Positions 1 to 14,800 of a stretch of 64,000 nt of DNA are shown in pieces. The stretch is from the NCBI GenBank assembly GCA_006937955.1, contig SSNP01000005.1:2576005-2640004 (forward strand). The letters are read 5' to 3'. The position numbers and the translations under genes are program-made. Origin of the DNA: Pachypanchax playfairii. Taxonomy: Eukaryota > Chordata > Actinopteri > Cyprinodontiformes > Aplocheilidae. The notes beneath the pieces were generated by a model. It did no database searches. It was not told the DNA's origin and saw nothing but the letters and a program-made list of their open reading frames with translations. Every line of letters begins with the position of its first letter. Position 1 is the stretch's first letter.

Positions 1-2705
1 GTGAAAAAAAAGCAAAAACATTAGAAATCTGTAAGGGGGCAAATACTTTTTTTCTGCAAATTGTAATATGATGCAATATTGATTATAGCCCCAGGATGAG
101 AAAGGTGCTCCGCTGTGAGAGTGTGACTTTGATTGATGGAAAGCTTAAGGCAAAATGTCGGCGCCTCCAAGGTCTTCATCGAGACAAGAAAACGTTATTT
201 TCTGAAACAAGCTCATCTTCAGGTGTCGACGTGACATTTCGATTTTTCTTTCTGTCTCCTTTTTATTCTTCCTCATATTTGGACTCAAGTCTCAGAGGTC
301 TTAACTGTATTCACTACTGCTGGCATTTAATTGCTAACCTTGAATGTGTGCAGACAGCAACCAACAAATACACACATGTGCCATGCTGATATCCTTTTTT
401 GGCAGATTTCTCCAGGGATTGTCACGTCTGTCACACAGTCTTTGTGTGTGTGATTGTGTGTGCATGTGTGTTTAAACAGAGCCCTGCGTTTGTTCATGCA
501 GCCACTCTGAGTTTACCCGCTGAACAGAGAGCAGGAGACTCTGCAGAGAAAACAAACGGACTGTTTTCACAGTTCTACCACAGTAAACCTTCCTCTTTTC
601 ACACTCTTCTTTAGTTTACCTTCATCTTTAGTTTATGTTCTGGTATCAGCTTTATAGCTACAAGCTTGAAGGTTTTTTTTTTGTTTAGAAGCACAACTAT
701 CTTGATCTTGTTCATTTGAATTTAAATCAGTTTTATTATTTGTTTTATACATAAAATATCTGTCTGCGTATGATTCAGTTCTGTCCAGTTAATTGTAGTT
801 TAATCTCAATCAATTTTAAGCCAAATCAATCAGTTATGATCAATTTCTATTTACTACACTTCAGTCTAGTTTGGTTTAATAAAACAGACATTTTTACTTC
901 ATTTTATTTTAATTTAATTTAAATCAACCTGATAACTGATTATATTTTCTGTTCTTGTGGGATTTTGTTCAAATAAAACAAATTATAATTTTAAAGTAAT
1001 ATTATAGAGTAATAAAGTTACCACATGAGACTTATTAAACTACATATTTTCTTGTGTTGACATGGTGATAAATTTGAGATAATCTTATTCTAACTTAAAT
1101 GTTTTTCTATGACTGATCATTTTATGTTCAAAATGCTTCTCTTGTTTTGTCTGTAGAAAAACCTTGACTTAGTTTGGGACTTTAACAGCTGACAAATAAT
1201 TTACTCTCTTTTACCTACATATGTTTGTGAACATGCTAACACTGTGTAAACTTGATTTTATTTCAACATTTTAATTTCGACTTCAGTTTTTTGTTCTTTT
1301 TTGATCTTTTGTTTGTCGTTTTTATCTCTTTTTTTCTGGTTTTTACTTAGTCAGAAGCTCAAACCAACAACTGACAGCTTTAGTCTCTGTAAGTAAAACA
1401 AAGTGAGAGTAAGTCAGAGCACAGAAATATGGAAATGATTTCTGAAAAAGAAACAAACTGCCTGTGAGTTTAATCATGTTCTTGATGTGCAAATAAGATT
1501 TTGTGACTTGGTGCTTGGCCATTGTCATTGTTGTGGTAAAAGCAGCTGAAGAACACGAACCAGAAGGTCAGAGGTCGTCAGTGTTTCTGTGTGTTTAGTC
1601 TCTAAAATGTCCAACAAGGTCCAAGTTCTGAGGGAACTGGGCAAGACACAGCCTGAATACACAAGTCTGTTATTATCCAAAACACTTTCTGAAATGTCTT
1701 CTTTTTTTCTCCAGAACTTTACTCTCTGTTCATCTTAGATGAGTCATCATCTTTAATGTTGACACTCCGTAAAGATTTATTCATTGTTTTAGATCATAAC
1801 TGTTTTGTTTTTGTTGTAAATAAAAAAAACTGTTTAAAGTTCAGTAAAAAAATAAAAAGCATGGTCATTACTTAAAAATCTGAGTCATGCTTGTGGTCTA
1901 AAAAATAACTTTTTTTTTTGTGAGGCATGGATAAATGCTGCTGAAGAAAACGGTGAAAGAAGTGAAAACAGTTACATGATTCTGAGTCATTGTGCCATAT
2001 ATTTAATTGTTTTGCAGCTCATGTTTCTCTTTTTGACTGTTTCTGTGTCAGAGAGTAAAATGAGTCAAAAACTACAAGACTGTCAAGATATAATACTTTT
2101 CATTGATCAGACAAAACCCTCATTTACATAAGTAAAATGTTTTTGCTGTGATTTCAGCTGTTTGAATGTACAATCCCTCACAGGTAACGTCAGAAGTGAC
2201 ACCACGGTGTTCCTGCATGCAGCCGGGCGCAACTCAACACAAACTTTAATGTTCATGGTTAATCGCACAGAAAAGAGGAACACAAATGCATTTTTAATTT
2301 GTCTCAACAAATATTTAGAGTTGTGCTTATAAGCAGTTTTCTTTGATTGAATGCCTCCTAATTCTCATTTAGTTTTCACACAGTTTATCTGCTCTTCACT
2401 GGTTAATGTATAGATCCATCTTCTTTGATGCTCCTGAAAGTCTCTCACCAAACAGCAAACAGTTCTCACTTCACATTAAACAAAGTTTTGATCAGTTTAA
2501 ACTGAGTAAAAATAAAGATTTCTCATGTTTTTAACCTAATCTTTTAGAACAGTTGAAGGTATATTCAGCTTGTGATGAGTTAATCTAAAAGATAATAGGG
2601 AAAATATGATCTTTTAGTTCTCTGCCTGTACCGGATACTTTTGTTTATTTATCGACAGTATTTCTAAAACCAAATTTTCAGCTAATCAGATTTTTTTCCC
2701 TTCAG
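1..2705 (+). other. spon1: spon1 intron (partial, upstream of the first exon in the window)
   Basis: AT-rich non-coding sequence ending in a pyrimidine-rich tract and the acceptor TTCAG at 2701-2705. It has a short impure TG tract near 440-470. The open frames here (up to 97 codons) have no recognisable content and no coding-exon signals. I see nothing else supportable. Confidence 0.85.
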
Positions 2706-2839
2706 ATTATTGATGAAGAGGACACTCAGTTTATGACCAACTGTCCTCCAGCAGTGACGGAGAGCACGCCTCGCAGAAGAACCAGGATACAGGTCCTGTG
2801 GACTGCACCTCGCAGCACGACCGGCTGTGTTGTACTCAA
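2706..2839 (+). CDS. spon1: spon1 exon, reeler domain part
   Basis: Encodes the conserved reeler segment with EEDTQFMTNCPPAVTEST followed by a basic PRRRTRIQ stretch. The acceptor is TTCAG and the donor GTGAGT at 2840. It begins on a codon boundary and leaves two bases (AA) that complete a Lys codon in the next exon. It probably corresponds to exon 3 of human SPON1. Confidence 0.95.
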
Positions 2840-5800
2840 GTGAGTAACTATTTTCACCCCAAAAAGTTTCCACAATATATTCAAATGTTGTTTGGTGCCA
2901 TCACTGAAGGGGAAAACAACGTGCATCACGATATGCATGACCATCTATAAGCTGATTGGTATGAAGATATATTTGGTATGATAAAGCTGATATTAAGCCG
3001 TGGAAAAGGGTTTATTGGGTAATTTGTTGATTTTAAATTTCAACTTAGTGGGACGAGGCCAAAGTTTGGAGATATTTAAACATTCTGAATGTGGATTTTT
3101 ATGCTATAGTAAAATAAATGGTTATTTTCAGAAATGAACAAAAATCCATGTTAGAACAGAACAGCTGTTCTTTAAATATTGAAACTGAACATATAATCCT
3201 TTATGAAAACTGTCAGTGTGAGTTTCTACATCTTCACGCTTTTTCAATCTACAATAAATTTAGGACGCTGCCACGCTCAGTGTTGTTGTAACTAACAGAC
3301 ATTACTGCGTGTAGTGAGCAGAGTCCAGGTGTTTCTCCAGAAGGTGCAGCAAACTGAAGTTCCTGTGAACAAACAGACTTCACAAGTCAGACAGGTGAAG
3401 ATTACTGGGAACAATTTGTGGTCTGAAACAGGTGTGACTCTAAACCTCTGTGTTATTTCATGACTGGAGTCTGTAAGTGTGGCCTTGGGTTTATGTTTCT
3501 GTGAGAAATCTTCATAAATTTCATAACACCTTTTAGATCAGAGGGCTGATTCTGTTTCATCTTTATGAGCTATAAATATTAATCATGTGGGAACAATATG
3601 TAGACATCTAAACATTAATTCTGACATTAAACTGAGCAGACTATCATTACTATAAGAGCAGATGCTTATGTTAGCATGCTTTGTGTAGGTTAATATTAAG
3701 AGACACTTTGTTTAACTTGCATAGATGAGGTTAAAGCGCGTCCATTAAAAGGGGATTGTAACCGTGCGTAGATATACATACAACCAACTGCTGTCAATCA
3801 TTTTAAACATTTTTTTTCTCTCGTTCACTTCTCAGTTCACTGGAATGCAAGTTGCAACTTTTTTTTCCACCTGATGAAGCACAAAAAACAATCATCACAT
3901 TTGCTTGAATTTGGTTTAAAGGTATTTTGGATAATTGTCATATTTTCCCACAGCAGAAGGATGTTTGTTTTATTTAGCTGCTGGTTGCAAAATGCAACAG
4001 ATTAAATGAAGGTCAGTGAAGATTTTGGTTGAAAAAAGACATAAAAACAAATTTTAGAGACATTTACAGAAAAAAACACACAAGATTTGAGTAATTAAAA
4101 TCATTTATGAACTAAAGAAAAATATTGTGTAGTCAAGCAATAATTAGTATTAATATGAAGGTGTGATTATGTTTTTTTTAACTGTTTTCTTATTTACGGA
4201 TTTAATCCCCCCCCCCCCCCCCCCCCCCCCCCCCNNNNNNNNNNCCCCCCCCCCCCCCCCCTTCCCCCCACATTGTCTCTAGTGCGTGAATCTTCCCCTC
4301 AGCTGTCTTGTGGGTCAAATTTGACTTTGAGAACTCTGTGTTTAGCCCCTGGACCTTCATGATGAACATATTTATTGTCAGTGTTGTTCTTTAATAACAG
4401 CCACAGGCTGTTGGAATTGAGTAAGAATGGTTGGTTAGACAAACAAAGAGAGAACAGAGTGAAACGTCTCCTCAGCAGAGAAAAAGAGACTGATTTTTAT
4501 GCACATCCAAAACAATTTGTGCCCGTACAAATACAAAATTCTCTGACTGCAGAAAGCACTTTCTGTTAATGCATGATGAAGCGTAATTTAGGTTTCATGC
4601 AAGCACAAACAAATTATATGTGATCTATGAGTAACGGCAATATGCTTCAGTCACATTTTGATAAATAAGAAAAAAGAAATGATGAAAAGCTGATAATTCA
4701 GAGAGAACACGCCTCACACACCTGTTCTCAGCACAGCTATTCTTTTCTTCTTCTTTCACTTGTGTTTCATCTGACAACCCGAAGGGAATAACCTCGCTGA
4801 CATGCATCTCTTTCTCCTCTGAGCAAGACGCTTTAACTTTAGCCCTTACCTCTACAGTATACTCACAGCTGTTGCTTTTAATTTATCTGCTGCTGTTGGA
4901 TGACAGATGGCACGTAGCCATCCTAGTAATTGCTAGTTCAATAAATCCAGCCCTGTGTAGTGGAGCATCTGCTATGCAAATTTAGCTCATATTACTGTCA
5001 CATTTATCAGTGGTGAGATAGAAACTTGGAATTACCTCATCTATTGTCTGTGCATGTCTGTCTAACTTGCTCATGTTTCTTGATGTGACTTGATTGTCAC
5101 TCTGTCTTTTTTGGGACATTTTTCTGTTGAGACTAATTCATGTGAGGGAGGAGATCCTTCACAACAAGTCTGTTTGGGAGAAACATCATTTTATCATGAA
5201 CCGTCTGCAGTGAATTACATAGATTTGTGCAAACAACTGTCAGAGAAAACTAAATTATCTGTAAGTAGTGTTCCATCATGAACGTGTTCTTTTCTTCTCC
5301 TCCTTGTTATTATACCTTGGAACATGTTCTATGCTACTTTCCAGCTCTGTTACTGTCTGTTTTCTAAAGAGGCCAGAAAACTTAGAAGTATGCAAATATT
5401 TCTTCCAGTTAGACACATTGAAATTCTTTCTCTGAGAAAAGCCTCTGGGATTTAAGATCTAATAATGTTTAACTCCTGTTGAATTAAATATTAAATTTTA
5501 TTAAACATTACAGTGTTTGAAAGGAAAATTAGCTTTATGAGATTAGTTATTTGACATTTAATTATATATTGTGACTTTTTTATCAGGGAAACATTCATAT
5601 CTAAATTTTAAAGGAATATTTGTTTGGAGAGAACCAGATGAAAACGGTTTGAGCATCTTTCATATCTTGAATTTGCAGATTATTTATGCAAACAATGTAC
5701 AGAAACATCAGGAATCAGCTAGCTCAGCTTTGTTTTAAAGGTTGTTAATTTTATAGTTACAGTGCAAGTTGAATACAAAACCTGGAACATCAGTGGAACT

Positions 5801-8800
5801 ACACTGAACAAGACTTGAATGTAAATGATTTCTTCCTTAAATTACCACCCAGGCTTGTGAAAAAGTAAAAATCTAACATTTTTTTAGCATCTCAATAAAG
5901 TAATCGGGCCAAAATAACAAAAAAACAAGATAAAACTGGGTAAGATTAGGTAAAGATGACGGAATGAAGTAAAGAATATTAAGAAATTACTTAGAATAAA
6001 TCAATCATCCTGAAAATTTGCAAAATAGACCAAATTATATGTTTAAAAATGAACAATTTTGATAAATATTAAAATATTATTTGTATATTGTTTTACCTAC
6101 ATTTACAACTTGAAACAAGAAATGTTTTTAGAGTTAATATTTTTGGATCATGTAGTCGTGAAACACCTAAAAGCCGTCGATTGTTAAAAATACTCTGTTT
6201 CCTGGCAAGTGGAACATGTCAGCAGTTTTTAAATATCCCACTATCATGGGCTTCTTGTTTGTCTCAGATGTTTTTGGCATTTAAACAAAAAGCAACTTCA
6301 AGACACTGTTCATCTTGAGGCTGAGGGTGTCCTGTCAGGGCCGCCCTCCTCCTCCTCAGCTGGTCACATGTCATTCATCGAGCTGAGCTGCCTCCTAAGA
6401 AAATCTAGCTGGAGGGGAAAGAGTGGCTGAAAATCTTTACAGGTGATGATGTCAAGAGTGTTTTATTTTGGTATTTAGGGGTGCTGTCTTCTTAAGCGCT
6501 CAGAGGTTTGAGTTTTGATCGTCGTACAGCCAGAAAAAAAGAGATAAAGCATTTTTCATTTTCTCCATTAAATTTTTTTCATCTACTTTCATTTATTTTT
6601 ACACAAATTAGTCATGATATCAGTTTATTTCAGCTTATCGTTGCAGTGTGTTTTATTAGTGGTTCCTGCCACTGGAATGTAGATCAATTCATTACTCTTC
6701 ATCTCCCTCCTCTTCGTCACGTCCATGATCACGTTTCACTCCATTAAATATTTTCTGTTGCTCGTCATGTGACTGAATCTTCTTTGTCTTCTAACTTGTC
6801 TTCAGCTGCACAGTCTTTGTTTTTCTCACCTTAAACGGGGCCTGTCAGCGTTTCTCACTTCTGTAAGATTCACACTAGCGTCACTATGATTTCTTTTAAT
6901 AAGGCTTTGTGAATAAATTTGTATTTTCCTACTTTTAACCACCGGCCGGCTGCAGCATGGGCTTCAGATTAGAGTCTTTCTTTAAGACTTTATGGGGTTT
7001 TACATTATGTGCAACAACTGATGTTTTAACATCTGCATGCAGGATGGAATCTATAACAGATGTACTTTGTTACACAGACCTAATCAGACATAATGTTACA
7101 TGTACATAAGGACAGCACAGCTAACAACATTACTCCAGTTTATATCATTTTAAAATCATTATTATATCTCTATTATCCTAAACCAGAGATCTGCAACCTG
7201 CGACCCAGGAGCCACATGTGGCCCTTCAGCCCCTCTGAAGTGGCTCCTGAACAAAATCGAGTAACAACAGGAAATAGATCATCACTGATGGGCTGTGTTT
7301 TCTTTACACATATTTTTTTGCCACATGAACCTGGAATTTCTGCAGCAGAATGTCATTAATATCACAAACAGGATGTTCTGTCTGTATGAACTGGTTCCAG
7401 AACCAGAACTGAACAAACAGACTTGAGTTTGACTAAAATGTCTGTAAAATGCAGCGACTCTCCTGATCCGCCACAAACCAACATTTTACATCAGACTGGA
7501 GGCAAATTACATTAAACACAGAAAATAGTTTTGAAAATCTGTTGGAAATTTTTCAACATTGTACCTTTTCAAAATAAGACCTTGTTTTGTTTTACATGTA
7601 GTTTTTTTATATAACAGAGCAAAACAAACTGATAAAAAAAAAACCTGAGACACTTTAACAAAGTCCAAGTTGTTTTGTGAACATTTAAGTAATAAATGAT
7701 CAAACTACATCCATCCAACCAGTTTTATAACAGCTTCTTCCTGTAGGATCCTGGTGGAGGCTGATGTTTAACAACAATCTAATGTTTGTTTGTTTTTAAT
7801 AAACATAAAGGTGGAACTTAATACTTTAACTATAATTGAGCGACTTATTGTATAAATAATTTAAACTTAAATTTAAGGGTCAGTGTGACTTTGTGGCCCT
7901 TTTGTAAATTCAATGTATCATGATGGAAAAAAGTCTCTCCCAGTGTTACAGATTGCAGAAACCTGATAGAACCATCCCTTTTTTTTCCATTTATCATATA
8001 ATTAATCAGTTATACAAAGTATGTCATTTACAACACTGTTGATGTTTAGAACACAGTAACAGGCTGGACATTGGTGGACGGACAAAGACACATTCCTCTG
8101 TGCTGCTTTCATGTGCAGTCAGACATAAGAGTTTCATTCTCTCAAACACTGCATGAATCATTACATTTTTGCTAGAAATCACAAACATTTTAGTTAAAAT
8201 TCATCCCTCAGATACAAATGTTTGACAGTTGAATGTTTATATCTGAATAATAATAGTGTTCTAAAAATCATCCTCTTTTCTTCATATTAAAATCTTAATA
8301 CAGTTTTAACTGACGCGTGTTATGAGGAGTATTTTCAGCAGTTTGCTGTTTTCTATTTGTGCCTTACTTTGACTTTTATGTGTTGGAAGTGTGAAGTTCT
8401 TGTATCAGCAGGGCTGTGACAGGGTGTGTGTTTGTAAGAGTATTTTCATGTTTTGCATTTTTCCACTTCAAGTCACGGAGGTCTTTCTCATAGTTCTGAT
8501 GGGCTCAAACCAAATCTGGATTTGAATCTCTTGAAACTCCTGAAAAGTATTTCAGTTTCTGGAAAGTCTGCAGCTTGAGCTAAAATAGACAGAGATGAGC
8601 ATCAACAGGGCAAGGCAGGCTATTTTTCTGTCCTGGTGATCTGTATCACGTTTTGTAGTTAGGTTTTCTCTGTCTCTTTATCGCTGCCCCTCTAGCTGTC
8701 TCTTCATCACTTTTTCACCTCACATTGACCTTCAGCTCATTCTTCCTTATCAGTATTCTGATGCTGAGTCCGAGGATGAAGAAGAGGCCACCATTCGTCT

Positions 8801-11800
8801 GCTGGTTCAGTGACAACCTAACAGTGAAACTCTGAAGTTGTTTGACAGCATGACCCAAACTCTTCTGTCTCATGACACAGTCAGATCCCTTTTATTGATC
8901 AGGAGACGGGATTATTTCTAGCATGTTCTAAAGCTCTGAATCCTAATCACAGACATGATGTGGGTTTATTCTTTCTGTATTCTTCACTCTCAGAAATAGA
9001 GGTACAAGACAAGAACATTTTTGTACCTATAGGTAAATTGTTTTAAAATGTTCCCTTAAAAGTACAATATTGGTCTTCAAAAGGCCAGAAATGCCCCTCT
9101 GAGTGTTCAAATTGATATAAAGTACAAATTTGTAGTTGTTCCACTAAAACAGTAAAATTATGCAACATTTTGAAGTCTAAAACCAACATTCTGAACCATA
9201 ATATTAAAAATGATGGAAGAAACTTAATAAAATGGAGATTAACCAGCCTTGACCAGGGTTGCAGGTGAAGTTGAAATGGTACAAATTTGTACTTTATATC
9301 AATTTGAACACTCTAAGGGGCATTTCTGGCCTTTTAAAGACCAATATTGTACTTTTAAGGGAACATTTTAAAATATTTTACCTATAGGTACAAAAATGTC
9401 CTTGTCTCGTACCTCTATTTCTGAGAATGTTGCTTTTGTCTGCTGTGAAAAACGATGGTCTTTTAGACTGACTGTCTCTTCACTGCAGGACACAAACTAC
9501 AAATACTTGAAAAGTTAATTCTGTTTTCTCCATGTGACAGAGGAAACACAACAGTTGGTTTGAAGTTCTACCAAGCTCTCTTTAACAAAATTATGTTTTA
9601 AATGACAAAAATCTGAATTTTTAAAACTAATTTCTATTCATGTCGGAGCACGTGGGACCTCAGTTGGGAGGTTTTCCAGCTACTTTGTTCAGAAAATGAG
9701 ATTCGTAAAATTGATTTTAAGATGATGATGAGATTATTTATCCTGGCTTGCTAACTGCTTCATGAAGCTAAATAACACTGGACTCAACCCAGCTGGCCAC
9801 TATGATCGATATACTATAGTCAGTTAAAGGAGGTTCTCTTCAGGTCACTGCAGTTGGTCAAATCTGCTTTAACGGGCGGCATATTGCTTAAAATATGACA
9901 AGTTAAAGCTACACAGCATCCAGACTTATCAAAAACACGAGTCATCACATATAAATGTAGAGTTGAGGGGAAACATAGATCATTAGGTAAGAAATGCCAC
10001 TGGAAATATTAATAATAAGAAACCTGTGCAGAGAAAGCAGGTAGGAAACTATGAAAAATGTTTGTTTTCTGCTGTTGGTTTGATAAAGTTCCTGTATTTC
10101 TGCCAACTTTTAAAGAAAACTTTGTTTCTAAAGCTATCAATGTTTAAAAGCCAAATAAGTAATTGCCATGTGGTGCTGGCTTAAAGTGTGAAAGCAATAA
10201 TTGTAAATGTCATTGCTAATAATGTTCAAAGTAAAAACTTTATAGAGATAGCCTCACTGGAAAATGTCAGAAAGGAATTTATCATCTGCTGGAGAAATTC
10301 TAGATAAAAAATAACCAACTATTTCATTTTTTTACTTTCATTTATACTAGTGTAACTCTGGAAATAGTATATTAGTCAGAGTTTGACCTTTTTCGGACCA
10401 GGAGGAGATGCAGTAATGGTGTTTCAAATAGCTTCCTCCTCCACGTTTCTAATCCTCTCTGCCTGATCTCAGGTTGTTGTTAGAGAAGTGAAGATGACTT
10501 GAACGTCTACAATGTCCTCAGTTTGGACACGGATGTCATGGAGAGAGAACATGTAACAAATGAACATGTATAAATATGCATATATTTATGTTTATACCTG
10601 TAAATACAGATTGCCAGAATGTTTAAACTTTCTAGAAAATTTGTTTAGAAATGATCAAAAGCAGCTTTATAATAGTCATTATATTTCACTTTTGTTTTTC
10701 AATTTCATGCCCAAGCAGTCAACCCATGTTGTAGAGTTTACTGCATCATTCAGCCTGGGAAAGATTTACAGGAGCAATATAACGGATAACTCCTAACTAA
10801 TGTCGCCACTCCCTCTTCTGTCTCCACCATCAGCTCTCTTTCATTTAGTTTTATATCCATCTACTGTAAGAGGTGAAGACTATCAGAAAAAAGAACAGCT
10901 TTATATTTTACTGTAAGTGACGGACATGTTGCGCCGCTGGACAGCATGATGGCCATCGAGTTAAAAAAAAAATCTCCTGTAAGGTTGTAAGTTACGTTTC
11001 ATCTCAGATGCAAATATTCTATATGTGTCTTTAATGTTTATGCAGAAATTTCATCGGAAGCTGCGAGAAAACTAAAACTGACACAGCTCCAGACAGATGA
11101 AGATATAATTTCATGTCTTTTTTGCTTAAAAAGCACATTTAGTGAGAATGATCTCTGGAAAATGTGGATTTTTATCAGTAAAAAAATAGTTAAGAACCTT
11201 CAGAGTTTTTTCAAGGGTATTTATGCAACAAGACTGACAATATATTGAATGTAATTCTTTGCTATCGCAAACTTTTTTCAATCTTATAGATGAAGTTCAG
11301 CAAGGCCGACAGACCTTAGTGTTCCTCCAGCTATTATTAAACAGCCTTCTTTGTCTCCATGTATTATCAGAAGGGGGCAGAAAACAGTATTTATTGTTAT
11401 GTGGGAGAAGCGTTACATTTTACTGCAGATAAATGTCAAGACGTTGGTAATTTTCAGCCAGTATTAGCTCATAAGTTCTTTTCTGGTTTTGTCTAAAGGC
11501 TGTGTAAAGATCTATATTCTGTCTTCTGAATGTAATTCCTGCTCTCTCCTTTTCATATCCTTGGGCATGATTGCTCTTATTGCAGCAGGATGATTGTGTC
11601 AGATTCGGAGAATAGGATATTTTTCCTGTGAAAAGATGTGTACTCTGTGTCCATTATGAAACTCAGGGAAGCCATTACACTCTTTTCTCACTGACGATTA
11701 CATGGATCAGATACTTTTGGAAAAACAAACAAACAGAATATACAATTTATTCATTTTATGCACATTTTTCCTTTTCGATTCTTGCTCTTCTTTTACATTT

Positions 11801-14800
11801 CTTCTAATCTATTTTCTCAATGTCTTCAGGGCCAGTATTGTCCAGAAGAGAATCATTTATTTCCAGGACGAAGGCTCTCTCACCGTTCGACTGTGTGAGA
11901 AAGGTAATGACAGCTGCCTATCTTCTCTTCCACTTTTGTTTCTCATCTTTCTAACCTTTTTTTGGTCATCGTGCTCCTATTATAGCAACTCAGAGAGCAG
12001 TTTGTTCTGCCTTCTGGTGCAGATTAACTCTCACTCCTTCATTTCTTCTTTCAGAAAAAATATAAATCCAATAAAGCTGGAAGGAAAAAAGACAAACTGA
12101 ATGTCAGGGGAAACTGTACAGAGTTTAAAAATGTCTTTGTAGGTCACCAAAGTTTATGTTGACAATAATTTTTCTCTGATGGAGAAAGATTCATCTGTTT
12201 TTGAAGCTTTTAAACAAACTTGTATAAGTTACTGACTCTGTCAGCTCTCATTCAGACACTTCTCGTATCATAAAACAGAATCTCCGAGGAGTTCTGCCTT
12301 CATAGTTTTTTCCTCTTTGAAATCTTATTCTCCATGCTATTATGCAAACCAATCAAGCCACCCCATTTCAATTTGCTGACATAAGGTAGATTCATAAATA
12401 TTCATACTATCGCCTTGACCTATCTTTCCAAATTAGTAGCCCTGTGCAAAATTTAAATATTTATGAGTCTGTGTTTTGGCTAATGTGTCATTTAAATACA
12501 AAATTTTTTTCCAGTTGTGTAATATTTTGACATTCTTCATGGTTCTAAGTTCTAATCAGACACCTTTATAATTCAGACGCCATGATAGTTTGTAAACTTG
12601 TGTGTGTGTGCGTGTGTCTTCATGGTCATACCATGTTTTTTTGTAGAACTTGGTGAAGTCACAGAAGTACCTGCCATCGAGTGCTGCGCCTGTGGAACTG
12701 CAAAGTACAGACTCACTTTCTATGGCAACTGGTCAGAGAAAATCCATCCCAGAGATTATCCACGTGAGTTCTAACGTGCACTGAAACATGCACATAAACC
12801 ACGAGGCCTGTTTCCCAGTAAATCAACATTCAAGTTATTTATGAAATGAAAAAAATGTTGAGTATCACATTCTAACTTGAATCTCTCTGAAATAAACAGG
12901 AACTTTATTTATTTAAAACCGAATCAAATCAAATAAATTGTGAAGCAGAAAGAAAGTTCGAGCTGTTTCACTTCTGCAAGACTCCGCTGGTTACTGACAC
13001 ATGATTTCAGAACATTACTGTGCCCACACTGGATAAAAGCATCACTTGTCTGATGGTTGCAGACACGCCCAGCAGAGTGACAGTGATTGGATGTTTTCCA
13101 TATCAGATTCAGCATAAAGCCTGTCTGTCCTCTTCCAGACAGGCAGGTTTTCAGTGATGTTTTCATGTCCTGTCAGTCTTCATCAAAAGCCAAACAACTA
13201 CTGCACATGGAGCTGCTTCTGCCCCACATTTAATTACACCAGTTGATCTGATTCTTTAGTTAATACTTGTTGTCTGTTGCATAAAAAACAACATGCACAA
13301 AGTGAAGAAGAACAAACAAGTAATTATGAATAAAAACAAAATTAAACCAAGTTTATTTTAGATCTTTTTCATTAAATAGTTTCAAGCTCAATTTCTGACT
13401 TGATGATAATAAAACAACTCAGTCATGCTGTTGTCCAGGACGAGCCAACCACTGGTCTGCTCTGATTGGTGCATCCCACTCCAGAAGTTATGTGCTGTGG
13501 GAGTACGGAGGCTACGCCAGCGAGGGAGTTCGGCAGGTGGCTGAGTTCGGCTCCCCCATTAAGATGGAGGAAGAAATTCGACAGAAGGTAGGATTAACGT
13601 CAAATGGAGCCCCGGCGGGCGCTCTGGCACTACTTTTATAATAAATTACATCAATGTTTTTCTTTAAAACTTTTGTCGGCATATAAAGAGAGTAGATATA
13701 ATAATTAAATGATTTAAAAGTGTCAAACTCCCTGATTCTCATACAGACTGAAACTTACACACACTGATGTGTAATTTCAGACTAGCACTGAAAAACTAAA
13801 TGACCAGACTCAAATCTCTAAAAACAGATCTGCTCATTCTCCGTCTTTAGGGAAGGATTTTTTTTCTGTTTGTGTATGAGTTTACAGTCAGTGTTGATTG
13901 CTTTTGAATGGGTTTGGGTTGCAAGCAGCTAACGTGTAGCTCCAAACTTTGTGATCCACACTGTGCAAATCTAACATGAACAACACAACCTGAAAAAAGC
14001 TCCAATGAAACACGGGAAATACAAAATGACTTGATGAAGCAGCTGTCCCTGGTGTGATTGTTTAAACATATCAGAGCAGCAAAACCTTTTAGGAAATGGA
14101 ATTCTATGAAGAGTGTCGACTGCTTTCAAAGCTAAAAACCCACCTGTTGCTGCTGTCTGGCTTTTAATTGGTTTAAATTTAGTCTCATTTTAAAATGGGC
14201 TGTTGTCGTAAAAAATAAATCCTCCCAGTTGGGTGCATGTATGTTTTATAAGGGCCATTTTAGTTTCTTAGTTAATGTTTTTTCCCTGTTAGATTGTGTT
14301 ACATATGAGCGTCACTGATTGGCTATTTTTAACTGTATTCCCACTTTCTGTATAATAGCTATGATAACGTCTCTACATCAACAAGTTTTTTTGCCTGAGC
14401 AATAAAACATCCTTGTTATGAGGAGTTTTTATTGTGTTTATAGAACAATGGTTAGGTTTATTGTACCTGAGGTCTGTGGTTTACTCACCTGTGTGAAACA
14501 GCAGATCAGAATAAACGATTTATTTTAGCTTTAAGGTCTCCAAATGTCTTATTTTGCTGCCAGACTCTCATTTTATGTAAAAAGCTCTTTCTTTTTAACT
14601 GCTGACACCACTTGTTTGGTCTGGCACCATGAGTGTATAGTTTGTCTTGTTCTTGTCATTGATGTGGTTCCATTTATTTTCAGGGTCAAGCAAGACCACC
14701 AAAATTTCATCTGAGGCAGCAGATTCATTCTTCTTTTTCAAAACAAAACAAAACATTGTTTTTTGTCTGATGTTTGGGGTTAATTCTCGTTTTCTGTTGA

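Larger units (their letters stand above)
2840..11829 (+). other. spon1: spon1 intron, 9.0 kb, with assembly gap and repeats
   Basis: Non-coding. Contains a C homopolymer split by ten Ns (4207-4261), a likely hAT-related repeat (about 7183-7920) and a foldback element (8988-9427). The rest is unique-looking AT-rich sequence in which I find no exon. Confidence 0.8.

Noticed and set aside
4375..10796. Several 60-90 codon frames in the 9-kb spon1 intron
   Set aside because: AT-rich random frames with no domain-like content, splice context or similarity I can recognise.
11702..12100. 132-codon plus-strand frame
   Set aside because: Only 11830-11903 is the real spon1 exon; the rest is intron that happens to stay open.
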